DNA from: Hyalangium gracile
GTDB taxonomy: Bacteria > Myxococcota > Myxococcia > Myxococcales > Myxococcaceae
DNA length: 64,000 nucleotides
Direction of reading: 5' to 3'
Assembly: GCF_020103725.1 (NCBI RefSeq)
Contig: NZ_JAHXBG010000005.1
Location: 186,001-250,000 of the forward strand
Shown: positions 56,031-64,000 of the stretch, piece by piece
Layout of the letters: every line of letters starts with the position of its first letter
Numbering within the stretch: the stretch's first letter is position 1
Position numbers and translations under genes: made by a program
Notes under the pieces: generated by a model
The model's input: only the letters and a program-made list of their open reading frames with translations
Told to the model about the DNA's origin: nothing
Database searches by the model: none

Positions 56031-56869
56031 CCGCGCGCTGTGCCCCGGAAGTCGACGCGGCGGTAGTACTCATACTCTTGAAAGAAACAGGCGAGGAACT
56101 CTCCCTGGTCGACATCGCCCAGGGTCGGCCAGCATGGAGCTCCATTCCTGCGTCGCATCTGGGAGACATGACGCTCCAGGGCGGCGCGCTTCTGAGCCAC
56201 CACATCCTGGATGGCGACGGAGGTCCGAAGCTCCCGCAGGAACCTCACGCCGCACACCGTCGCGCGGCATCCCGCGAGCACGGCCCTCGCCTTTCCCCAG
56301 GAACTGCCCTCCCCTGCCACGGGCCAATGCCGCCAGCTCCACACGGGATACTCCAGGAGCGTCGCCGCCAGCCCTAACCGGGCGATGGACTCGTAGACGA
56401 TCGAGTGGGTCGCGACATGATCGGAATGTTCGCCCCGAGCATATGGAAGAAACACCTGCTGGGGGCGGTGCTGCTCCAGCAGCCTGCTCACCCGAGTGAC
56501 GGCTTCCGCGCGCCACAGGCTCAGCTCCGCGTCTGGGAAATCCAACCAGGAGCTCCGCGCTGGCGCCAGTCCCAGGGCTTCCACGGCCTCGAGAGCCTCT
56601 CTCCGCCGCATCAGCCTCAGCTCGGAACGCGAGATCAGGTGCGCATGCGAAGCCGCTCCGTCCGTCATGAAGACGATCCGCACGTCAGCGCCTGAGCGTC
56701 GCTTCTGGAGGATGGTCCCCCCACATCCCAGGGTCTCATCATCCGGATGTGGCGCGAAGACCATCGCCGAGCGCCGGAGCTCACCATCGTCCAGGGGCGT
56801 CGCCAGGCGAGCCATGGCCAACCGCTGAAGACTTCGAGAGACACTCCGCAGGTGCTCCTGTCTCCTCAT
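56027..56869 (-). CDS. PIG-L/LmbE-family N-deacetylase
   Basis: Protein of 280 residues from ATG 56869, which overlaps the previous gene's stop (ATGA) and has AGAGGAAG upstream; the frame is open further back to 57028 but that part is antisense-like. Zinc motifs are clear: PHPDDE (40-45) and EHSDH around residue 145. LmbE/PIG-L proteins remove the acetyl group from N-acetylglucosamine-containing lipids or conjugates. In this cluster it may expose an amino sugar in a surface glycan. It is co-translated with the glycosyltransferases on both sides. Confidence 0.88.
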   Translation of the reverse strand: MRRQEHLRSVSRSLQRLAMARLATPLDDGELRRSAMVFAPHPDDETLGCGGTILQKRRSGADVRIVFMTDGAASHAHLISRSELRLMRRREALEAVEALGLAPARSSWLDFPDAELSLWRAEAVTRVSRLLEQHRPQQVFLPYARGEHSDHVATHSIVYESIARLGLAATLLEYPVWSWRHWPVAGEGSSWGKARAVLAGCRATVCGVRFLRELRTSVAIQDVVAQKRAALERHVSQMRRRNGAPCWPTLGDVDQGEFLACFFQEYEYYRRVDFRGTARG

Positions 56870-58119
56870 CCCGTCTTCCTCTGCTCGAGAACGGCCTGAT
56901 AGATGCCGTGAAGGGAGCGGGCGACTGCCTCCCAGGAGAAGCGCTGGCGCACGAGCGCGGAACCCGCCCGCGCGGCGGCCTCCAGCCGAGCAGGGCTGGA
57001 CAGGCACTGGCGCAGCGCCGCGGCCCACGCTTCAACATCCAGGGTGGACACCTGGAGCCCGTCCTCTCCGATGGCCTCCGCGAGGTCCGCCAGCCCGGAG
57101 CGGTTCGCGACCATCACGGGACGAGCCGCTGCCCAGGCCTCCAGGACGCTCAGCCCGAACGCCTCGTGCAGCGAGGGCACCATGACGAGCTTCGCCAGCG
57201 CGAGCAGGTCCGGGACCTCCTCATCCGGGTCCAGGTTTCCGAGCACGTGCACCCGTGACGCCAGGCCACACTCCGAGATCTCCTTCTCGACAGCGACTCG
57301 GTAGGAAGGGTCCACCACCGCTCCGGCCAGCACCAGGTGATGGTCCGAGGGCGCACCGCTGGCAAAGGCCCGCACTGCCAGGAGCTGGTTCTTTTGAGGA
57401 TGGAGCCGTCCGATGACAGCAACCATCGGCAGTCCGGCCCACCGTGGCCAGCGCCGGCGAGCACGATCGCCGCACCCGGACTGGAAACGCTCGACATTGA
57501 CACCTTGTTCGAGCCGGACCACGCGATGACCGATGAGGCCGGCCAGCGCCACGCGCTCCTCCTCGTTGAAGACAATCACCCGAGAGGCGTCCTGGAGCAC
57601 GCGCCGAGCCCCCAGCAGCGCTCCAAAGGGACGGCCGAGATCGACGAGCCCCGAGAGACGCTGCGTCATCTCCGCCTCCAGCCACGCACGCCTCGCGAGC
57701 AGTGGCCCGTGGACCGAGATGACATAGGGCCGCCCCGTGAAGCGCATGGCGGTCCGCACGGCGCCACCGATACGCCCCGCCGTGTGGAGATGTGCCAGGG
57801 CGATGCCGCGATCGCGCGCGAGGCGGAGCGGCTCATCGAGCGTCACCAGATTACCCGCGGTGGAGCGCAGGGCTCGCCGCTTGCTCGCGGATCCGAGAAA
57901 AGGGTTGAAGCTCCCGTACCGGACCAGCGGGACACAGGGGTCCAGCGAGCGATCGGGTGCCTGGGGCCCGCGGGGGGCATGCACCTCGCACCCCCAGCCC
58001 ATCCGCGCCAGCTGCCGCGTCACCTCGACGACATGCGTCTCGGTGCCTCCCCACTCCCCGGGATCGTACTTGCGCAGCACGTGAACGACGCGCCGCCCGT
58101 TCCCCGCTGTCGTGACCAT
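56866..58119 (-). CDS. Glycosyltransferase, GT4 family
   Basis: Protein of 417 residues from ATG 58119 (TTGGGG nearby); longer in-frame starts run antisense to the flippase gene and are rejected. N-terminal half begins VVHVLRKYDPGEWGGTETHVVEVTR, a classic GT4 opening with the GGTE acceptor loop. The second half carries VAVIGRLHPQKN and an intact EX7E motif (EAFGLSVLE). It is the first gene of the minus block and starts 132 bp from the divergent flippase gene, so that gap should hold both promoters. I saw no clear promoter there. Confidence 0.88.
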   Translation of the reverse strand: MVTTAGNGRRVVHVLRKYDPGEWGGTETHVVEVTRQLARMGWGCEVHAPRGPQAPDRSLDPCVPLVRYGSFNPFLGSASKRRALRSTAGNLVTLDEPLRLARDRGIALAHLHTAGRIGGAVRTAMRFTGRPYVISVHGPLLARRAWLEAEMTQRLSGLVDLGRPFGALLGARRVLQDASRVIVFNEEERVALAGLIGHRVVRLEQGVNVERFQSGCGDRARRRWPRWAGLPMVAVIGRLHPQKNQLLAVRAFASGAPSDHHLVLAGAVVDPSYRVAVEKEISECGLASRVHVLGNLDPDEEVPDLLALAKLVMVPSLHEAFGLSVLEAWAAARPVMVANRSGLADLAEAIGEDGLQVSTLDVEAWAAALRQCLSSPARLEAAARAGSALVRQRFSWEAVARSLHGIYQAVLEQRKTG

Positions 58120-58251
58120 GTCCCCAAGACAGGCAATTCCCAGACCAGCCAACAGCCCTCGCTCTGGCGAGCGCTCCTCATGGAGGGACCCGGCCCATCT
58201 CAGCCTGAGACACGCGAGACGCTCCGAGGGACGCCACCCGAGGAGATGCCC

Positions 58252-59775
58252 ATGGGAGGAGCGGCATGTGCTCTGCACATGCCTTCCGTGACGATGGCAC
58301 GCAACAGCTCCCCCCTGGGGATGACGGCCGACTTCCTCTCCGTGTGCGCGAGGCATGTAGCCCAGACCGTGGCGGGCCTGCTCACGGTCTCGCTGGTGGT
58401 GCGCGCGCTGGGCCCCGAGGGACTGGGGGCCTGGGCCTTGCTCGGAACGACGAGCTTCCTCGTGGGGCTGTCCGACCTGGGACTCAGCGTGGCGGTGCTT
58501 CGCGCCGCGGCCCGGCCGGACGCCGCCGCTACCTACAGGCTCGTTCGCCTGACGATGGGCGTAGTCCTCATCGTGTGTCCCTGCTTGAGCCTGGGCGCCT
58601 ATCTCCTGCTGCTCCGCCTGCCGTCCGAGTTGGGAATGCTCCAGGCGGAGCTCTCCCATGCAGCGCTCCCAGCCTTTGCGGCGGGGTTGATTGGCTCGCT
58701 CGGAGCACCGCTTCGCTCCCTCCTCTTGATGCGAGGAGCCTTCACCTCGCTGGCCTGGTCCCGGGCGGCAGCCTCTGCGACGCAGGTCACGCTGACCGCG
58801 GGAGGACTGGCCATGTACCCCTCCCTGCTCGTGCCAGCACTGGGCCTGCTCGCCAGCGCCAGCATCGAGGCGCTGGTCCTCACGAGGGCCGTGAGGCACT
58901 CCGCCCCAGGCCTCGAGCTTCGCCCTTGCTGGCCCAAGGAGCCGGCCGAGCTCCGTGACGCCCTTCGCCAGGGCACGGCAGCCCTCGCCATCAACGTCGG
59001 GGTTGCAGCGGCCATCCGCGCGGACGTCTTCATTCTCTCGGCCTACCTGCCCCTGAGCGCCGTAGGCGCATACCAGGTCGCCTCCCGCTCCATCGACCAG
59101 ATCTTCTCCCTGGCGAAGCAGGCCAGCGGGTGGCTCCTTCATCGCCTGGGAGATCCGGATGGGCGCCCAGGTGCACTGCGGCTCGGCACTGCTGTTCTGG
59201 GAGGGCTGACCACCAGCGGTGTCGTGACGTTGGCACTGGATGGTTCAGCGATCCTGGAGGCGTGGGTGGGCCCGCTCGCGCAGGATCGCGTCGTCCAGGT
59301 GGCTGTGGCACTGCTGGGAACGGCCGCGATCATCGCCGCGGCCGAGGAGATCGCGTCCGCCACCCTGACGGTGAGCAGCGCCAGCACCTGGGACGTCGCA
59401 CGCCCCATGCTCCTGGGGCACTCCTTGAAGATCGCTGTGTCTCTCATCGGGGCGAGGTACCTCGGCGTCTGGGGGGTGGCGGGAGGCACGGTCTGCGGCA
59501 ATGTGCTGATCGCCCTGCTCATCTGGAGCAAGGCCCGCGCACTGGTGGGCTGGCGCGCCGAGGAGCTGGCCTGGACCCTGGCGCCCATCGGAGCGGCCGG
59601 ACTGGTCTCGCTGAGCGTGGGCTGGGCGCTGGCTCCGCTAGCCATGAGGACAGCCCTGGCCAGCGCGCTCATCTGCGGCGGGGTCACGCTCCTGGGGACC
59701 GCCGCGGCGCTCCTCTCCTGGTGGCTGCACAGCCCCCCTCGCAAGGAAGGCACCACGTGCACATCCTCCTCCTGA
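58252..59775 (+). CDS. Wzx-like polysaccharide flippase
   Basis: About 507 residues from ATG 58252 (GAGGAG six bases upstream; ATG 58279 and 58294 are in-frame alternatives). The protein is almost wholly made of hydrophobic helices, about twelve to fourteen, with the N-terminal ALGPEGLGAWALLGT pattern of the MATE/Wzx (polysaccharide_synt) group. These move lipid-linked oligosaccharides across the inner membrane. It leads the plus-strand block and overlaps the next glycosyltransferase by 19 bp. Confidence 0.82.
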   Translation: MGGAACALHMPSVTMARNSSPLGMTADFLSVCARHVAQTVAGLLTVSLVVRALGPEGLGAWALLGTTSFLVGLSDLGLSVAVLRAAARPDAAATYRLVRLTMGVVLIVCPCLSLGAYLLLLRLPSELGMLQAELSHAALPAFAAGLIGSLGAPLRSLLLMRGAFTSLAWSRAAASATQVTLTAGGLAMYPSLLVPALGLLASASIEALVLTRAVRHSAPGLELRPCWPKEPAELRDALRQGTAALAINVGVAAAIRADVFILSAYLPLSAVGAYQVASRSIDQIFSLAKQASGWLLHRLGDPDGRPGALRLGTAVLGGLTTSGVVTLALDGSAILEAWVGPLAQDRVVQVAVALLGTAAIIAAAEEIASATLTVSSASTWDVARPMLLGHSLKIAVSLIGARYLGVWGVAGGTVCGNVLIALLIWSKARALVGWRAEELAWTLAPIGAAGLVSLSVGWALAPLAMRTALASALICGGVTLLGTAAALLSWWLHSPPRKEGTTCTSSS

Positions 59776-60950
59776 GCAACCTCTACCCTCCCGACATCCT
59801 CGGCGGCTACGAGCTCCTCGCCCGGGATGTGGCGGAGGTGCTGACGCACCGAGGACACACCGTCGAGGTCCTCACGACAGGCTCCCGGACCAGCGAGGCC
59901 TCGGTGATACGGACCTTGCGCCTGGCACGTCCCTTCGGGCGTCCCGCGGGCCGCGATCGACTCCGCCATTTCTGGGCGGGCCTGCGCAACCGGGCCGCGA
60001 CGCGAGCGTACCTGCGAACCCACGCGAAGCCGCAGGTCGCCCTCGTCATGAGCCTGCGCCGGCTGGGACTCGCCCCGCTTCGGGTGCTGCAGCAAGCAGG
60101 CATCCCCTTCGTGCTGACGGTGAACGACGACTGGCCCGTTGCCTACGCGGCGGGCCTGAGCCCTCGGGGACACACCAGGTTCGGACAGTGGCTGGATGAG
60201 GTGCTGGTACCCGCGCGAACCTGGAGTGGGCTCGTGGTCAACAGGGTCCTCTATCTCTCGGAGGCGGTCCGCCGCGAGGTACGCAATGCCGGCGCCCCGC
60301 TGGCCTCCGGAGTGGTCCAATCGCAGGGAGTAGATCTCTCGCTGTTCACCCCGCGAGCCTTTCGTCCCATGCGCGCGAAGCTCCGGCTGCTCTGCGTCGG
60401 CCGTCTCCACCCGAGCAAGGCCCCGGAGGTTGCCCTCGAGACCCTGGCCGCGCTGAAACAGCGAGGTGTTCCCGCGACACTGACCTTCGTGGGCGAGGCC
60501 GGCGAGCCCGGCTTCCAGATCCATCTCCAGCGACGGACACAGGAGCTGGGCCTGGAGCCTCTCGTCACCTGGGCAGGAAAACATCCCCGCGAGCAGCTCC
60601 CTGCCCTGTATCACGAAGCCGATGCGCTCCTGTTCCTCTCGCGGCTCGAGCACGAGGGGCAAGGCCTCACCTATCTCGAGGCCATGGCCTGTGGGCTCCC
60701 CGTAGTGGCCTGGCCCAGCGGTGGAGCCCGCGAGTTCCTCGAGCGGCACGACGCCGCGCGCCTGGTCCCCGCCTGTTCGGGCGAGGCCTTCGCGGATGCG
60801 CTCACCGCCCTGCGCGGCGATCCTGCGGCCCAGGAGGCGATCGTCCAGCGAGCCCTCGAAGTCGTGAGAGCCCATGCCAGCCTGGATGCCTACGTCCGAT
60901 GCCTGGAAGGCCAGCTGCGCCATGCCGCGCGCGGGAGCACCGGGCCCTGA
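59757..60950 (+). CDS. Glycosyltransferase, GT4 family
   Basis: Protein of 397 residues starting at GTG 59757 (GTG-CAC-ATC, giving MHILLLSNLYPP), with AAGGAAGG upstream; it overlaps the flippase end by 19 bp. The opening SNLYPPDILGGYE is typical of GT4 glycan enzymes. The donor half has LLCVGRLHPSKAPE and an intact EX7E motif (EGQGLTYLE). It converges on the GT2 gene, 46 bp away, with no clear terminator between. Confidence 0.88.
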   Translation: MHILLLSNLYPPDILGGYELLARDVAEVLTHRGHTVEVLTTGSRTSEASVIRTLRLARPFGRPAGRDRLRHFWAGLRNRAATRAYLRTHAKPQVALVMSLRRLGLAPLRVLQQAGIPFVLTVNDDWPVAYAAGLSPRGHTRFGQWLDEVLVPARTWSGLVVNRVLYLSEAVRREVRNAGAPLASGVVQSQGVDLSLFTPRAFRPMRAKLRLLCVGRLHPSKAPEVALETLAALKQRGVPATLTFVGEAGEPGFQIHLQRRTQELGLEPLVTWAGKHPREQLPALYHEADALLFLSRLEHEGQGLTYLEAMACGLPVVAWPSGGAREFLERHDAARLVPACSGEAFADALTALRGDPAAQEAIVQRALEVVRAHASLDAYVRCLEGQLRHAARGSTGP

Positions 60951-60996
60951 GCACCAGGCCCCCATACCCGCGCACGCCCAGGCGTCGCTGAACCGC

Positions 60997-61905
60997 TCAT
61001 CCCCGGTCGAGGACCACGCGCTGGCCGATGCTGCTGTCCTTGCTTCCGGTCCTCTTCCTTCGCTCCCCGAGCGAGTGTCCCCGCAAGTAGGCCCAGTGGT
61101 ACACCCACCGTCGGGGCAGCGAGAGCATGAGCCCCAGGAGATCCCCCGCCACCAGGTGGGCTCCGGCGTCGCGCGCCCAGGACCTGCACACGCGGCGAAG
61201 GAACGTCGGGATCGACACGGTGTCCCGCAGGATGAACGCGTCCGCCTCGCCTTCGATGAAGCGTCGCCCGTAGAGCTGCCGGAGCGTGTAGTTGTGCGAG
61301 TGCATGACCAACGCCTCCGGCACATAGCGCGCGACAACATCGTTCTGCCGCGCCCAGTGGCCCCACTCCGTGTCCTCTGAGCCCCAGGCATCCTCATAGA
61401 AGGGATGCCGCTCCCAGGCCGCCCGCTTCATCGCCGCGAAGGGCAGCGAGTACACCATCCACGACGGGGGGACGCCCTGGGAGGGAAAGGCCTGCGCGTA
61501 ATCACGCCGTACCCAGGTATGAGCCTCCGGACGCGGGAGCTGCCGGGCAAAGGTCGCATCCGCCTTGCCTGTCTCGAGAGGCGCCAGGAGGAGTTCCAGG
61601 GCATTGGGCGCCAGCGGCACCACGTCGGAGTTCTGGAACACCAGGATGTCTCCCCGGGCTTGCTGGATGGCCTTGTTGAGGACGGCCCCCGGGAAATACT
61701 CCGTGGCCGCGATCTGGATCACCCGGCAGGGGAACCGCCGGGCGATGTCGAGCGTGCTATCCGTCGAGCCCGAGTCCACCAGGAGCAGCTCGAAGTCCCT
61801 GCGGTGTTGCGAGAAGAGGCCCGAGAGCGCCTGTCCGATGACCCAGGCGGAGTTCTTCGAGCGCATGATGACCGAGACGCTTCCACTCGTGACTCTTCGA
61901 CTCAT
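60997..61905 (-). CDS. Glycosyltransferase, GT2 family
   Basis: Protein of 302 residues with the GT-A fold of family 2: SVIMRSKNSAWVIGQAL start, LLLVDSGSTDST nucleotide-binding segment, an NSD (DxD-like) in FQNSDVVP, and the late EDTEWGHW acidic motif. Rhamnosyl- and other sugar transferases of polysaccharide loci look like this, but the donor sugar cannot be named. ATG 61905 overlaps the preceding gene's stop (ATGA). Last gene of the second minus block. Confidence 0.87.
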   Translation of the reverse strand: MSRRVTSGSVSVIMRSKNSAWVIGQALSGLFSQHRRDFELLLVDSGSTDSTLDIARRFPCRVIQIAATEYFPGAVLNKAIQQARGDILVFQNSDVVPLAPNALELLLAPLETGKADATFARQLPRPEAHTWVRRDYAQAFPSQGVPPSWMVYSLPFAAMKRAAWERHPFYEDAWGSEDTEWGHWARQNDVVARYVPEALVMHSHNYTLRQLYGRRFIEGEADAFILRDTVSIPTFLRRVCRSWARDAGAHLVAGDLLGLMLSLPRRWVYHWAYLRGHSLGERRKRTGSKDSSIGQRVVLDRG

Positions 61906-63110
61906 CGTCCGCGAGCCTCCAGGTCGAGCCCGAGCCTGCGCGCCACGAGCATGAAGTTCGGGTCGCTGCTGGCTCCCCAGTACCGCAGATAGGCGCGCCG
62001 CAGCTCGGAGGCGCTCCCCCCCGCGCTCAGCGCGTGTCGTGTCAGCTCCCGATCACGCTCCCCGCCCACCCCATAGGCAACACAGGGGAACATCGTGGCC
62101 AGCAACCCTCGATTCCCCCCGAGCTGGAGCCCCAGCTGCTCGCGCCACCCCAACCTCTGAAGCCTGGAGGACCTGAAGCGCACCGCGTTGCGCACCTTCC
62201 TGAGCCACACCCGTGCTCGCAGGCCACCATCCATCAGCGCGGAGCGGAGCCCTCGCTCGAAGTAGCCGTCCCATTGAAGCCCCGGGGTAGCCATCCGGAT
62301 CGCTTCACAGGCCAGATGGACTTCCGACAGCTGCCTTCGCACCTCCTCCAGCCACGAGACCAGATCGCGCCCTCCCAGGGCGTCGTAGTCCGGCTCGAAG
62401 CGGAAGGCGCTGGCCTCCTCGTAGAGCTGGCGGAAGCCCGCCGACACGTCACGCAGCTCCGCCACCCGACGCCGCTTCTCGACGTAGCTCCAGTGATACC
62501 TGCCACGAAAGAACAGCAGGGTATCGCCATAGCCGATGATCGCCTTGGCCGCATGCCGGACGAGCGCGCGCCTCCGAGCGTCGTCCGCCCCGCCCTGCTC
62601 CAACAAGGCCTCGTTGATGATGAGCAGCGTCCCGCGGTTGACCAGCAGATCCCTCACATCGCCAGGAACGATGGCGTCTTGCGAGAAGTGGGTGAGCGAG
62701 GGAAGGAAGGAGGCGTCCCCAAGCACCGTCTTGTGGCCGTACCGCATGTCGTACCACATGACCAGGCAGGGAGCCCGGCGGAGGGCACGAGCCGTGACGA
62801 TGCCCAGGTCGAGCCCCACCGCGTGCTGCTGGCGCAACGGCTCGAGCGAGCGATCCAGCAGCTCCTTGAGCCCGGGACGTATCGTCCTGTCGGTCACCAG
62901 CAGGAAGTCGAGGTTGTTGTGAGGCCTCTCGCTTCCTCCGCTCCGGTCGACTCCGCCCTCACCGCGTCCGTAGCCTCCGATGAGGGCCAGCGCTCGCAGC
63001 TCATCAGGCCGGACGTGTCCACCAATGACCCCGGCGGCCTGCCTGACAATCCCAGCGATCAGTGCCTCCACGGCTGCGGAGCCCCGTAGGGTGAAGCGTC
63101 CCTCCATCAT
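61902..63110 (-). CDS. Nucleotidyltransferase-fold-like protein in the glycan cluster
   Basis: Protein of 402 residues, no signal or membrane helix. The N-terminal region has LIGGYGRGEGG (about 43-53) followed by NNLDFLLVTD (about 65-74), the Gly-rich loop and acidic pair pattern of the Pol-beta-like nucleotidyltransferase fold. Here the first metal-binding Asp appears to be Asn. The rest, mostly helical, is unlike anything I can name. The gene lies between, and overlaps by four bases with, GT2 and GT4 genes, so it most likely serves the same glycan. A regulatory or sugar-nucleotide role is possible; no activity is claimed. Confidence 0.6.
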   Translation of the reverse strand: MMEGRFTLRGSAAVEALIAGIVRQAAGVIGGHVRPDELRALALIGGYGRGEGGVDRSGGSERPHNNLDFLLVTDRTIRPGLKELLDRSLEPLRQQHAVGLDLGIVTARALRRAPCLVMWYDMRYGHKTVLGDASFLPSLTHFSQDAIVPGDVRDLLVNRGTLLIINEALLEQGGADDARRRALVRHAAKAIIGYGDTLLFFRGRYHWSYVEKRRRVAELRDVSAGFRQLYEEASAFRFEPDYDALGGRDLVSWLEEVRRQLSEVHLACEAIRMATPGLQWDGYFERGLRSALMDGGLRARVWLRKVRNAVRFRSSRLQRLGWREQLGLQLGGNRGLLATMFPCVAYGVGGERDRELTRHALSAGGSASELRRAYLRYWGASSDPNFMLVARRLGLDLEARGR

Positions 63111-64000
63111 CCGGCCAACCTGCCGACGCCCGCGGCAGCCTCCAGGACAGCCAGCAAGCGATCCGCATGGTGTTCGGGGCGAAAGCGCTCCTCGAAGGTC
63201 CGCAAGGCGTTCTGGCTCATCTGGCTCCGGAGAGTGGGATCGCCCAGCAGGTGGTCGATGGCCGTGGCGAGCGCGGCAGGCTCATTGGGCGGCACGCAGA
63301 GCCCCGTCCTGCCATGCGACAGCCACTCTTCAATCCCGCCCAGGGCACTGGCGATGACCGGAGTGCCATGAGCCATGGCCTCGATCCCGACGAGGCCGGA
63401 GGTCTCCGGAGCCCGGGTGGGGAAGACCAGACACGAGGCCTGCTGGTAGTACGCGGAGAGCGCCTCGGGCTCCAGCCACCCGACGAAGGACACTTGCGCG
63501 GCCAGCCCCAGCGCCTGTACCAGGGCCCGCAGCTTCACCTCCTGCCTCCCCTGCCCCACCACGATCAGCCGACACGGGCGGGCGGTCCTCGGGAGCGCAT
63601 GGAGCAGCACATCGAGCCCCTTGCCCGTGGTGAGCTGCCCGATGAAGAGCAGGAGATCCTCCTGACGCTGCCCATGGGCGCCGAGCCTGGGCGGGGCACT
63701 CGCGTAGAGCGGAATGACATGGATGCGAGAGCGCTCGAAGCCGTGAGCAACGACATGGTTGGCCATGTACCGCGAGCCCACGATGAAGGCCGCATGGTGG
63801 CGGGCCTGATCCTGCTCGGCGCGGAGCCCTCGGAGGGAGGCGAGCTGCACTCCCGGCCACGTCTCGGAGCGGCGAACGAAACCGAGGCACGGATAGCAGG
63901 CCGCGCCGATGGTCCGGCAGCATGGAGTCTTGGAGATCGCCGTGTACTTGTGCTCGCGCAGGCAGAACAGCCGGTGATCATGGAAGAAGCGGATGACCGG
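63107..64000 (-). CDS. Glycosyltransferase, GT4 family, partial (5' end beyond right edge)
   Basis: About 297 codons are visible, open to the right edge in the same frame; a GTG at 63850 is internal, not the start. The upstream part reads FFHDHRLFC...AISKTPCC...CYPCLGF, a Cys-rich segment found in some GT4 enzymes. The donor half has LLLFIGQLTTGKG and an intact EX7E motif (ETSGLVGIE). The stop overlaps the next gene's ATG (ATGA), so it heads or is inside the second minus block. Confidence 0.88.
   Translation of the reverse strand, partial: PVIRFFHDHRLFCLREHKYTAISKTPCCRTIGAACYPCLGFVRRSETWPGVQLASLRGLRAEQDQARHHAAFIVGSRYMANHVVAHGFERSRIHVIPLYASAPPRLGAHGQRQEDLLLFIGQLTTGKGLDVLLHALPRTARPCRLIVVGQGRQEVKLRALVQALGLAAQVSFVGWLEPEALSAYYQQASCLVFPTRAPETSGLVGIEAMAHGTPVIASALGGIEEWLSHGRTGLCVPPNEPAALATAIDHLLGDPTLRSQMSQNALRTFEERFRPEHHADRLLAVLEAAAGVGRLAG

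Noticed and set aside
58120-59142. Extension of the GT4 gene (56866-58119) upstream by about 340 codons
   Set aside because: The added part is antisense to the flippase gene and lacks protein-like features; the glycosyltransferase fold begins at ATG 58119.
60951-60996. Terminator between the convergent glycosyltransferase genes
   Set aside because: No stem with a T-run found in the 46 bases.
1-64000. CRISPR arrays, tRNA or rRNA genes, intact insertion sequences
   Set aside because: No regular short repeat-spacer pattern, no cloverleaf-like gene and no complete transposase with inverted repeats was seen on either strand.

Overview
The window is very GC-rich, with long spurious open frames on the antisense strand. 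It carries lipoproteins with Asp-Gly/Asp-Ala-Gly linkers, giant Ig-repeat exoproteins, an RHS protein, a patatin, a calmodulin-like EF-hand protein and a polysaccharide locus. This combination points to a myxobacterium (Myxococcota, Archangium/Cystobacter/Myxococcus-like); that assignment is an inference from style, not from a marker gene. No rRNA, tRNA, CRISPR array or intact insertion sequence was seen.

Region 1 (1-40369, minus strand) is one transcription unit read right to left: parvulin-like lipoprotein A (39470-40369), a 9,928-residue secreted protein (9658-39444), parvulin-like lipoprotein B (8804-9661), and a giant Ig/RHS lipoprotein that runs off the left edge (1-8807). The last three genes overlap by GTGA/ATGA junctions. 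The giant protein has about 2,400 residues of tandem Ig-like domains. Then come seven copies of a ~630-residue super-module (LVIVD-like propeller, SbsA-type Ig, two IPT/TIG domains), more Ig and propeller blocks, and a Cys- and Asp-rich tail. A third parvulin-like lipoprotein (40558-41520) diverges from the operon. Only lipoprotein B keeps both conserved parvulin histidines, so the set looks like a dedicated export-folding kit for giant surface proteins.

Region 2 (42113-45570) is a lower-GC island of five small minus-strand genes. They include a SUKH-3 immunity protein, a PH-like protein and two small domain families often found as immunity genes, together with an IS4-type transposase fragment and a frameshifted DUF6484 fragment. 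The island lies between the intact parvulin/lipoprotein pair (40558-42112) and a chimeric, internally deleted second copy of that pair (45572-45757). It looks like a poly-immunity island inserted or left behind by a duplication and deletion.

Region 3 (45816-51748) has an alpha/beta hydrolase, a four-EF-hand calmodulin-like protein, and a TetR regulator with an operator over an apparently leaderless start. A decayed RND efflux operon follows (only the last ~80 codons of the pump and an internally deleted TolC-like protein remain), then a patatin phospholipase.

Region 4 (51816-64000) is carbohydrate-related: a membrane-anchored GH106-type rhamnosidase, then a polysaccharide cluster in three blocks (GT4, PIG-L deacetylase and GT4 on minus; flippase and GT4 on plus; GT2, nucleotidyltransferase-like and GT4 on minus, the last running off the right edge). 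Genes in each block overlap by a few bases, as expected for co-translated assembly-line enzymes.
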